From Bacillota bacterium (lineage in GTDB: Bacteria > Bacillota > Clostridia > Lachnospirales > Lachnospiraceae): DNA of 5,827 nucleotides. Location of the stretch: the NCBI GenBank assembly GCA_023398855.1, contig JAEWRS010000116.1, positions 1-5,827 on the forward strand. Direction: 5' to 3'. The notes beneath the pieces are model-generated. The model was not told where the DNA came from. It saw only the letters and a list, made by a program, of their open reading frames with translations, and ran no database searches. Each line of letters starts with the position of its first letter. Positions within the stretch are counted from its first letter, which is position 1. Made by a program: the position numbers and the translations under genes. Positions 1 through 4,531 of the stretch are shown here, piece by piece.

Positions 1-74
1 GGAGTGCTCATTCTGGCTCTGAAACCATGAACTTTGGATCTCTGTCTCTTTTTTGGCTGAAACGTCATCTTCAT
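1..74 (-). CDS. rpmH: Ribosomal protein L34, 5' part (runs off the left edge)
   Basis: This is the N-terminal part of the large-subunit ribosomal protein L34. On the minus strand from the ATG at 74-72 it reads 24 complete codons, beginning MKMTFQPKKRQRSKVHGF and continuing R-A-R-M-S-T, with two bases of a further codon. The TFQP start, the basic KKRQRSK stretch and the HGFR.RMS segment are hallmarks of L34, a very short, highly basic protein of about 44 residues that binds 23S rRNA. The frame upstream reaches a TAG at 80-78, so this ATG is the only reasonable start. It is too short to be caught by usual ORF length cut-offs. rpmH next to dnaA and reading away from it is the standard Firmicutes origin context; rnpA normally follows, outside this window. 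Identity is very secure; the C-terminal half is not visible. Confidence 0.96.
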   Translation of the reverse strand, partial: MKMTFQPKKRQRSKVHGFRARMST

Positions 75-84
75 AATCTACGGA

Positions 85-92
85 CACCTCCT
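85..92 (-). promoter_or_regulatory. Ribosome binding site of rpmH
   Basis: The minus strand reads AGGAGGTG, fully complementary to the usual 16S rRNA 3' tail, ten bases before the ATG at 74. It confirms the rpmH start. Confidence 0.85.
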
Positions 93-163
93 CTTGTTAC
101 AATAGCTTATCATAGGCAATATGATGAGACATATTGAGACTATTTTAATTAAACATCGTTTCA

Positions 164-192
164 ATTATATAGAAGAAAAGATGGTTCGTCAA
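164..192 (-). promoter_or_regulatory. Sigma-A-type promoter of rpmH
   Basis: On the minus strand a -35 box TTGACG (192-187) is followed by exactly 17 bases and a perfect -10 box TATAAT (169-164). Transcription would start near 157, giving a leader of roughly 80 bases before rpmH. The leader holds a small 6-bp inverted repeat (ATCATA at 109-114, TATGAT at 120-125). A near-consensus promoter fits a heavily expressed ribosomal protein gene. Confidence 0.85.
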
Positions 193-229
193 GGGAAAAA
201 TGTATTTTCTTTGCTGCACTTCTTCCGGC

Positions 230-284
230 AGAAAAGAAATGAGTCATTACTCCAGGAAATGAAATATACCAGGAGCAATGACTC
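230..284 (-). terminator. Hairpin terminator after the ECF transporter gene
   Basis: On the minus strand, GAGTCATTGCTCC (284-272) pairs with GGAGTAATGACTC (253-241). This makes a 13-bp stem with one G-U pair and an 18-base loop. It begins 14 bases after the ECF stop codon and is followed by the T-rich run ATTTCTTTTCT. The tail is interrupted by C residues, so efficiency is uncertain. It separates the ECF gene from the rpmH promoter just downstream. Confidence 0.8.
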
Positions 285-298
285 TGCATGAACTGTGA

Positions 299-928
299 TT
301 ACTCTTTCATCGCTTTTAATAAGGCTTGCGAAACCGCCACCGTAAGAATTCCGGCCACAATGGCCTCAGGAATTCCATTGATACATATAATTCCAATAAT
401 TACGGAATATATCCCTTCGGTCAGTCCTTTTGCTGCCTGACCGTATTCTTTTCCGAAAAATAAGTAAATCAGATTCATTACCAGAAAAGTATTGGTTAAT
501 GATCCGGCAACTCCTGCAGCCGCCAAAGCAATGGTTCTTTTGCCGCCTTTTTCCCCCATAGCTTTTAACACTGCCCGAAATACATAATAAGCCACAACTC
601 CCACAAGTATTCTGGGAACCATACAAATAATCAGGCTTCCAATATTCCCTCCGTACTCTCCCACTTTAATAAAGGGTGAAAAAACAAAGGATGTAGGATT
701 TGGCATGTTGGTGTTCTTCCATAAACTGGTAAGTCCAAATACCATTCCCAAAAATCCGCCATATTTTGGTCCAAGAATTATGGCTCCAATTATGACCGGA
801 ACGTGGATAATCGTGGCGTTCATGAATCCCAGAGGGATATACCCAAAGGGAGTAAACGCCATGATGACGATAATGGCAACAAATACGGCTGCCAGTACCA
901 GGCTACGGGTTTTGTTTTCAATATTCAT
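299..928 (-). CDS. ECF transporter S component (vitamin-type substrate-binding membrane protein)
   Basis: This is a 209-residue hydrophobic protein of the ECF transporter substrate-specific (S) component type, which captures a vitamin or related small molecule in the membrane and is powered by a shared EcfA/EcfA'/EcfT module. I see about six hydrophobic segments: roughly residues 9-26, 38-54, 56-72, 97-120, 133-158 and 173-200. The first contains an AxxxA motif (A14, A18), the pattern S components use to contact EcfT. The segment around residues 31-53 (IPLGF, then T39 and HVPVIIGAIILGP) is typical of the family. No ATPase or T-component gene is next to it, so it is probably a group II S component served by a module encoded elsewhere. 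An in-frame ATG at 970 would add 14 residues but lacks an SD. The ATG at 928 has AGGAGG eight bases upstream and is preferred. The substrate cannot be told from sequence alone; pantothenate, folate and other vitamins all remain possible. Confidence 0.88.
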   Translation of the reverse strand: MNIENKTRSLVLAAVFVAIIVIMAFTPFGYIPLGFMNATIIHVPVIIGAIILGPKYGGFLGMVFGLTSLWKNTNMPNPTSFVFSPFIKVGEYGGNIGSLIICMVPRILVGVVAYYVFRAVLKAMGEKGGKRTIALAAAGVAGSLTNTFLVMNLIYLFFGKEYGQAAKGLTEGIYSVIIGIICINGIPEAIVAGILTVAVSQALLKAMKE

Positions 929-936
929 TTTTTTTT

Positions 937-942
937 CCTCCT
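937..942 (-). promoter_or_regulatory. Ribosome binding site deciding the ECF S-component start
   Basis: AGGAGG on the minus strand lies eight bases before the ATG at 928, following a CAGGAGG core with an A-rich spacer. The alternative ATG at 970 has no such signal. Confidence 0.85.
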
Positions 943-989
943 GTGCTACTGTTCTTTTATAAAGATACAATGCATGTGGTTACATGTGC

Positions 990-1019
990 ATTATATTATA
1001 GAACCTATTTATCCGTCAA
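990..1019 (-). promoter_or_regulatory. Promoter of the ECF S-component gene
   Basis: On the minus strand TTGACG (1019-1014) is followed 18 bases later by TATAAT (995-990). A second overlapping TATAAT (1000-995) would leave only 13 bases and is less likely. Transcription would start near 983, giving a leader of about 55 bases. That is too short for a known vitamin riboswitch. An imperfect inverted repeat (ATGCACATGT / ACATGCAT, 992-971) covers the predicted transcription start and could be an operator. Confidence 0.7.
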
Positions 1020-1028
1020 TCCACGTCA

Positions 1029-1057
1029 GTAAATTAACGCCCATTTTGTTAATTTAC
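1029..1057. repeat. 10-bp perfect inverted repeat at the left edge of the origin
   Basis: GTAAATTAAC (1029-1038) and GTTAATTTAC (1048-1057) are perfect inverted copies separated by nine bases. The repeat lies ten bases upstream of the -35 box of the ECF promoter and seven bases before the first DnaA-box-like sequence. Neither orientation is followed by a T-run, so a terminator is unlikely. A protein-binding dyad, or an origin or ECF operator element, is possible. Confidence 0.75.
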
Positions 1058-1105
1058 ATAAACTTATCAACATTATGGGGATAACTTGTGGAAAACTCTA
1101 TGGAT

Positions 1106-1119
1106 ATTATCTTGATAAT
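1106..1119. repeat. Palindrome of TTATC half-sites within oriC
   Basis: ATTATC and GATAAT are perfect 6-bp inverted copies two bases apart. Each arm carries the TTATC half of a DnaA box without the CACA half. A role is not established. Confidence 0.6.
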
Positions 1120-1153
1120 CGTCATTTCATTCACAAGCCTGTCCTGAGACACC

Positions 1154-1169
1154 AGATAAAATCTTATCT
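1154..1169. repeat. Second palindrome of GATAA/TTATC half-sites within oriC
   Basis: AGATAA (1154-1159) and TTATCT (1164-1169) are perfect inverted copies four bases apart. They repeat the half-site theme of the palindrome at 1106-1119, with the arms in the opposite order. Confidence 0.6.
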
Positions 1170-1280
1170 CCCAGACTGTGAATATCTGGACTTATGAAAC
1201 TCAGCTGATTTGTGGACAACTCTTTCACTGGATGATTATCAACACTTGATTCACATGCAATACACATCCTCTGCACACAC

Positions 1281-1289
1281 TTATCCACA
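1281..1289 (+). promoter_or_regulatory. Exact consensus DnaA box upstream of the dnaA promoter
   Basis: TTATCCACA is the strongest box of the upstream cluster. It ends 17 bases before the dnaA -35 element, followed by an AT-rich run. It is well placed both for origin binding and for autorepression of dnaA. Confidence 0.9.
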
Positions 1290-1306
1290 ATTTTTTACTA
1301 TAGTCA

Positions 1307-1335
1307 TTGAAAATTATTTCAAAATAGTATAGAAT
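1307..1335 (+). promoter_or_regulatory. Promoter of dnaA
   Basis: TTGAAA (1307-1312), a 17-base spacer and TAGAAT (1330-1335) make a good sigma-A-type promoter, with a start near 1342 and a leader of about 50 bases. The -35 box is one arm of a perfect inverted repeat, TTGAAA-ATTA-TTTCAA (1307-1322). The -10 overlaps an in-frame ATG at 1334, which excludes that ATG as the translation start of a transcript made here. Confidence 0.75.
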
Positions 1336-1381
1336 GAACTGTAGATTGGGTAAATGCGCATATTTGCATTTTTATAAATGT

Positions 1382-1386
1382 AGGAG
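1382..1386 (+). promoter_or_regulatory. Ribosome binding site deciding the dnaA start
   Basis: AGGAG lies seven bases before the ATG at 1394. It selects that start over the in-frame ATG at 1334, which has no SD and sits inside the promoter. Confidence 0.85.
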
Positions 1387-1393
1387 ACATACG

Positions 1394-2770
1394 ATGTTAG
1401 AAAAGTTAAAGGAAAAATGGGATGAAATCTTATTGAATTTAAAAGAAGAGCACGAAATTACGGACGTGTCTTTTAAAACATGGCTTCTTCCCCTGAAGGT
1501 TCATACCGTGAGCGGTGAAAAAGTCATGGTCATGGTACCGGATGTGGAATTCTTAGGATACATCCGCAAAAAATACGGGTTTCTTCTGAAAATTACTATT
1601 GAAGAAGTGACCGGCTTTGAATGCAGCGTTGATTTCGTTGTTGAAAGCCAGATTCAACAGCAGGCTTTTTCATCTCCTGCCGGCAACACCCTTATTAATA
1701 ATAATATAAATTCGGTCAGCCAGACAGCTATCACAAATGCAAATCTGAATGCAAAATACATTTTTGATACTTTTGTGGTTGGTGCCAATAACAACCTGGC
1801 CCATGCTGCCTCTCTGGCTGTAGCAGAATCTCCTGGTGAAATATATAACCCTCTGTTTATATACGGAGGCGTTGGTCTTGGAAAGACCCATTTGATGCAT
1901 TCCATCGGTCATTTCATATTAAAAAATAATCCCAGGGCAAAAGTACTATATGTGACCAGCGAAAAGTTCACCAACGAGCTGATCGATGCCATCCGTAACA
2001 AAAACAACTTTTCTCCTACGGAATTCCGTGAGAAGTACCGTAACAATGACGTTCTTCTCATAGATGATATCCAGTTTATCATAGGTAAAGAAAGTACACA
2101 GGAAGAATTTTTCCACACCTTCAATGCATTATATGAAGCAAAAAAGCAAATCATCATTTCCTCGGACAAACCACCAAAGGAAATCGAAACTCTGGAAGAG
2201 CGGCTTCGTTCCCGGTTTGAATGGGGCTTAACAGTGGACATACAATCCCCTGACTATGAGACCAGGATGGCCATCCTCAGGAAAAAAGAAGAAATGGAAG
2301 GCTACAATATTGACAATGAGGTCATCAAATACATAGCTACCAACATCAGATCCAACATCAGGGAATTAGAAGGCGCACTGACAAAAATCGTAGCCCTCTC
2401 CCGCCTTGACAATAAAGAGATCACCGTAGAACTGGCGGAAGAAGCCTTAAAGGACATCATATCTCCTAACGGCAAACGGGAAGTTACTCCGGAGCTTGTC
2501 ATACAGGTGGTTGCAGATCACTACGGCCTTACTCCTCTTGATATTTGTTCCCAGAAGCGAAACAAGGAAATCGTTTACCCACGTCAGATCGTCATGTATC
2601 TCTGCCGCGATATGGTTGGAACCCCCTTACAAATGATTGGAAAATTCCTGGGAGGAAGGGATCATACCACCATCATCCATGGAATAGAAAAAATAACTGT
2701 TAACATGGATAAAAACGAATCTTTAAGTAACACCATTGAGATCCTGAAAAAGAAGATTAATCCACAATAG
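1394..2770 (+). CDS. dnaA: Chromosomal replication initiator protein DnaA
   Basis: DnaA binds DnaA boxes at oriC, forms an ATP-dependent filament, opens the duplex and helps load the helicase. The chosen start gives 458 residues, normal for Firmicutes. Domain I (about 1-85, with W30 in FKTWLLPL) is followed by a short Q/N/S-rich linker (about 86-118). Domain III, an AAA+ ATPase, runs from about 119. Its Walker A is GGVGLGKTH (158-166), Walker B LLIDDIQ (221-227), sensor 1 the SSDKPP stretch (256-261), the arginine-finger region ERLRSRFEWGL (269-279) and sensor 2 NIRELEGAL (321-329). Domain IV (from about 365) carries the DNA-binding signature GGRDHTTIIHG (420-430). All key residues are intact. 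DnaA boxes on both sides of the gene and close to its promoter imply self-regulation. The stop codon lies beside another box-like sequence. Confidence 0.98.
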   Translation: MLEKLKEKWDEILLNLKEEHEITDVSFKTWLLPLKVHTVSGEKVMVMVPDVEFLGYIRKKYGFLLKITIEEVTGFECSVDFVVESQIQQQAFSSPAGNTLINNNINSVSQTAITNANLNAKYIFDTFVVGANNNLAHAASLAVAESPGEIYNPLFIYGGVGLGKTHLMHSIGHFILKNNPRAKVLYVTSEKFTNELIDAIRNKNNFSPTEFREKYRNNDVLLIDDIQFIIGKESTQEEFFHTFNALYEAKKQIIISSDKPPKEIETLEERLRSRFEWGLTVDIQSPDYETRMAILRKKEEMEGYNIDNEVIKYIATNIRSNIRELEGALTKIVALSRLDNKEITVELAEEALKDIISPNGKREVTPELVIQVVADHYGLTPLDICSQKRNKEIVYPRQIVMYLCRDMVGTPLQMIGKFLGGRDHTTIIHGIEKITVNMDKNESLSNTIEILKKKINPQ

Positions 2771-2791
2771 GGTGTTTATTAGCTGTTAATT

Positions 2792-2842
2792 CCCTGTGGA
2801 TAATCAGGGCCCTAAAATTGCTTCTCATGTTCCTGTGGATAA
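2792..2842 (-). promoter_or_regulatory. Two exact consensus DnaA boxes in the same orientation
   Basis: TTATCCACA occurs on the minus strand at 2803-2795 and 2842-2834, 39 bases apart start to start. Both lie in the shared context CCTGTGGATAA on the plus strand. The first is framed by a 5-bp inverted repeat, CCCTG (2792-2796) and CAGGG (2805-2809). Confidence 0.9.
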
Positions 2843-2872
2843 CTCCGAAGTTTTCCTTGACTTTTGTGGACG

Positions 2873-2881
2873 TTATTCACA
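2873..2881 (+). promoter_or_regulatory. DnaA box, TTATTCACA
   Basis: An exact match to TTATNCACA on the plus strand, followed after three bases by the one-mismatch site TTATGAACA (2885-2893) in the same orientation. Confidence 0.85.
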
Positions 2882-2948
2882 CCCTTATGAACACGGAAAC
2901 ATCAGCCTTTATAAAGCTTATCAGGGCTTTTACACATACCCACAGCCC

Positions 2949-2963
2949 CTACTACTAATACTA
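2949..2963 (+). other. Candidate DnaA-trio element of the origin
   Basis: CTA-CTA-CTA-ATA-CTA reads as trinucleotide repeats; the complementary strand reads 3'-GAT-GAT-GAT-TAT-GAT-5', against the DnaA-trio consensus 3'-[G/A]A[T/A]-5'. The fourth triplet breaks the rule. The run follows two weak DnaA boxes (2928-2944) and a short GC-rich spacer (2945-2948), the order described for the basal unwinding system of B. subtilis. The assignment rests on this layout and has not been tested. Confidence 0.75.
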
Positions 2964-2966
2964 CGG

Positions 2967-3002
2967 AATTTAATTATATCATCCATCTATTTATTGCAAT
3001 TT
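2967..3002. other. AT-rich DNA unwinding element
   Basis: This stretch is strongly A+T rich (AATTTAATTATATC at 2967-2980, then a further A/T-dominated segment). It directly follows the trio-like repeats and precedes the dnaN SD. It is the likely first melted segment of the origin. Confidence 0.7.
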
Positions 3003-3016
3003 CTAGAGCAAAGGAG

Positions 3017-3025
3017 TTATCAACA
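3017..3025 (+). promoter_or_regulatory. DnaA-box-like site inside the dnaN translation initiation region
   Basis: TTATCAACA, one mismatch from TTATNCACA, lies directly between the dnaN SD (AAGGAG, 3011-3016) and its ATG (3029). The same nonamer variant occurs at 1064-1072 and 1236-1244. Confidence 0.55.
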
Positions 3026-3028
3026 ATT

Positions 3029-4150
3029 ATGAAACTGACATTTAAACAGGATGAGATCCTAAACGGCATTAATATAGTACTGAAAGCAGTTCCAAGTAAA
3101 ACAACCATGTCCATATTGGAGTGTATTTTTATTGATGCCAGCGGATCTGAAATCAGACTTACCGCCAATGATATGGAACTTGGAATTGAAACAATGGTAG
3201 AAGGAACCATCCTGGAAAGGGGCAAAATTGCCCTGGAAGCAAAACTGCTTTCCGAGATTGTAAGAAAACTCTCATCTGCAGGAGATTCTCTGGTTACCAT
3301 TGAAAGTGATGAAAGATTCACCACCACCATTTCCTGTGAAAACTCCGTATTCCATATTCAGGGACGGGATGGAGAAGAATTTGCTTATCTTCCGTATATT
3401 GAACGGGATCATTATATCTGCCTGTCCCAGTTCTCTTTAAAAGAAGTGATCCGCCAGACTATTTTTTCCATTGCGCCCAATGACAGCAATAAAATGATGA
3501 CAGGAGAACTTTTTCAGGTAACAGGAAACCAGCTAAAGGTGGTTTCTCTGGATGGCCACAGGATTTCTATCCGGAATATTGAATTAAAAGATACGTATCA
3601 TGATATAAAAGTCATTGTTCCTGGCAAGACTCTAAACGAAGTCAGTAAAATTCTGGGAGGAGACAATGAAAAAGAAGTATTAATTTTCTTTAGTACCAAT
3701 CACATATTATTCGAATTTGACCATACCATCGTTGTATCCCGTTTGATCGAAGGAGAATATTTTAGAATCGATCAGATGCTTTCCAGTGATTATGAAACAA
3801 AAACATCGGTGAATAAGAGATCACTATTGGATTGTCTTGACCGGGCCACCATCCTGGTGAGGGAAAATGATAAAAAACCCCTGATCATGAACATTGAAGA
3901 GCAGGAAATGCAGCTTAAGATGAATTCCAGCTTTGGATCCATGAACGCCCAGGTTCCCATCCATAAAACGGGAAGCGACATTATGATCGGTTTTAATCCA
4001 AAGTTTCTGATTGATGCCTTAAGGATCATTGATGATGAAGAAGTGACACTATATATGCTGAATCCAAAATCACCATGCTTTGTACGGGATGAAGAAGGAA
4101 AATATATTTACCTGATCCTTCCTGTTAACTTTAATGCGGCAGCAGTTTAA
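3029..4150 (+). CDS. dnaN: DNA polymerase III beta subunit (sliding clamp)
   Basis: This 373-residue protein is the replicative sliding clamp, a homodimeric ring that tethers DNA polymerase III and other DNA enzymes to the template. Its length matches the three-domain clamp fold (about 1-125, 126-245 and 246-373). Family landmarks are the N-terminal INIVLKAVPSKTTMSILECI (15-34), the MMTGELFQ stretch (156-163), SLDGHRIS (173-180), SRLIEGEYF (237-245), NPKFLIDAL (323-331) and the C-terminal YLILPV (361-366), whose last residues line the partner-peptide pocket. A short tail, NFNAAAV, follows. The SD AAGGAG lies 12 bases before the ATG, a rather long spacing, and a DnaA-box-like sequence fills that spacer. 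I find no convincing promoter in the gap after dnaA, so transcription from the dnaA promoter is likely, with some local promoter not excluded. Confidence 0.98.
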   Translation: MKLTFKQDEILNGINIVLKAVPSKTTMSILECIFIDASGSEIRLTANDMELGIETMVEGTILERGKIALEAKLLSEIVRKLSSAGDSLVTIESDERFTTTISCENSVFHIQGRDGEEFAYLPYIERDHYICLSQFSLKEVIRQTIFSIAPNDSNKMMTGELFQVTGNQLKVVSLDGHRISIRNIELKDTYHDIKVIVPGKTLNEVSKILGGDNEKEVLIFFSTNHILFEFDHTIVVSRLIEGEYFRIDQMLSSDYETKTSVNKRSLLDCLDRATILVRENDKKPLIMNIEEQEMQLKMNSSFGSMNAQVPIHKTGSDIMIGFNPKFLIDALRIIDDEEVTLYMLNPKSPCFVRDEEGKYIYLILPVNFNAAAV

Positions 4151-4163
4151 AATGTTCTTATGG

Positions 4164-4234
4164 CAGGATATAAGAAGATCCTGATTTATGGCGCGCAGTC
4201 AGCGCCTCTGGATAGAGAAGAACGCCCTATGGGC
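4164..4234 (+). other. Cluster of three short hairpins between dnaN and the S4 gene
   Basis: The 99 bases between dnaN and the preferred S4 start contain three short perfect stems: CAGGAT/ATCCTG (4164-4169 with 4178-4183), GGCGC/GCGCC (4190-4194 with 4202-4206) and GCCC/GGGC (4224-4227 with 4231-4234). None is followed by a T-run, so termination is unlikely. The same stretch is an open extension of the S4 frame (ATG at 4160) but has no SD. It may be an mRNA processing or translation-control region. Confidence 0.4.
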
Positions 4235-4249
4235 AACAGAGAGGAAATT

Positions 4250-4531
4250 ATGGAAATAATCAAGTTAAGGGATGAGTATATCAAGCTGGGACAGGCATTA
4301 AAGGCCGCCGGTATGGTGGGATCAGGTGTTGATGCCAAATTTCTCATCGAGGATGGCCTTGTGAAGGTCAATGGCCAGGTGGAATACCAGAGAGGAAAGA
4401 AATTAAGAGCTGGAGACGTAGTCACATTTGGTGGCAATACCATTAAGATCGAGGAGCGCCCTGACGGGCATACCTTGATGCCCCCAAAACATGGGCAGGA
4501 AAGAGGAAATAACACCATCCATGATAATTGA
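4250..4531 (+). CDS. yaaA: S4-domain RNA-binding protein (YaaA/RlbA type)
   Basis: This small RNA-binding protein has an S4 domain and always sits between dnaN and recF in Firmicutes; the B. subtilis counterpart YaaA is also called RlbA and has been linked to ribosome assembly. The fold spans about residues 11-60: IKLGQALKAAGMV, then AKFLIEDGLVKVNG (29-42), QRGKKLRAGD (47-56) and VVTFGG. The lysines and arginines of this segment contact RNA in other S4 proteins. The start is uncertain: ATGs at 4160, 4229 and 4250 are in frame. The last has AGAGGA four bases upstream and begins where the family begins, so I prefer it (93 residues). About 25 polar residues follow the domain, absent from the 71-residue B. 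subtilis protein. The 3' end overlaps recF by 11 bases, suggesting translational coupling. It is not the unrelated E. coli YaaA. Confidence 0.9.
   Translation: MEIIKLRDEYIKLGQALKAAGMVGSGVDAKFLIEDGLVKVNGQVEYQRGKKLRAGDVVTFGGNTIKIEERPDGHTLMPPKHGQERGNNTIHDN

Larger units (their letters stand above)
1064..1289. other. Upstream DnaA-box cluster of oriC (incA/incB-like)
   Basis: The 465 bases between the ECF and dnaA starts hold no convincing gene but many matches to the DnaA box TTATNCACA. The one exact box is TTATCCACA at 1281-1289 (plus). Boxes with one mismatch are at 1064-1072 (TTATCAACA, plus), 1076-1084 (minus), 1087-1095 (TTTTCCACA on minus), 1127-1135 (TCATTCACA, plus), 1177-1185 (ATATTCACA on minus), 1211-1219 (TTGTCCACA on minus), 1236-1244 (TTATCAACA, plus) and 1247-1255 (TGATTCACA, plus). 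Such density upstream of dnaA is the pattern of a Firmicutes origin, where DnaA also represses its own promoter. Weak single boxes are not individually secure; the cluster as a whole is. Confidence 0.9.
2758..3025. other. Downstream DnaA-box cluster of oriC (incC-like), dnaA-dnaN intergenic region
   Basis: The 258-base gap between dnaA and dnaN has three exact matches to TTATNCACA: 2795-2803 and 2834-2842 on the minus strand (TTATCCACA) and 2873-2881 on the plus strand (TTATTCACA). One-mismatch sites are TAATCCACA (2758-2766, covering the last dnaA codons), TTATGAACA (2885-2893), TTTTACACA (2928-2936) and TTATCAACA (3017-3025). A two-mismatch site, ATACCCACA, is at 2936-2944. Exact boxes are denser here than upstream of dnaA. 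Together with the unwinding element that follows, this is probably the core origin, as in Bacillus subtilis. A 78-codon open frame across the region (2796-3032) has no SD or recognisable protein and is not called. Confidence 0.92.

Noticed and set aside
929..970. N-terminal extension of the ECF S component by 14 residues
   Set aside because: No SD for the ATG at 970, whereas the ATG at 928 has AGGAGG eight bases upstream; the extension would also include that SD in the coding sequence.
803..1084. 93-codon plus-strand open frame over the ECF gene start and its promoter
   Set aside because: No SD, no recognisable protein, and it lies antisense to a well-supported gene and across its promoter and the origin border.
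1334..1393. N-terminal extension of DnaA by 20 residues
   Set aside because: The ATG at 1334 overlaps the -10 box of the promoter and lacks an SD. The ATG at 1394 has AGGAG at good spacing and fits the family N-terminus.
2857..2890. Possible dnaN promoter starting with TTGACT at 2857-2862
   Set aside because: No -10-like hexamer lies 16-18 bases downstream; the nearest candidate (TTATGA, 2885-2890) is 22 bases away. It sits among DnaA boxes and is probably chance.
1011..3030. Spo0A boxes in the origin, as known in B. subtilis
   Set aside because: I looked for TGTCGAA/TTCGACA in the two noncoding origin segments and saw none, so no Spo0A control is claimed.
2796..3032. 78-codon plus-strand open frame between dnaA and dnaN
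   Set aside because: It is made of DnaA boxes and the unwinding element, has no SD, and its sequence resembles no protein I know. The region is explained by the origin.
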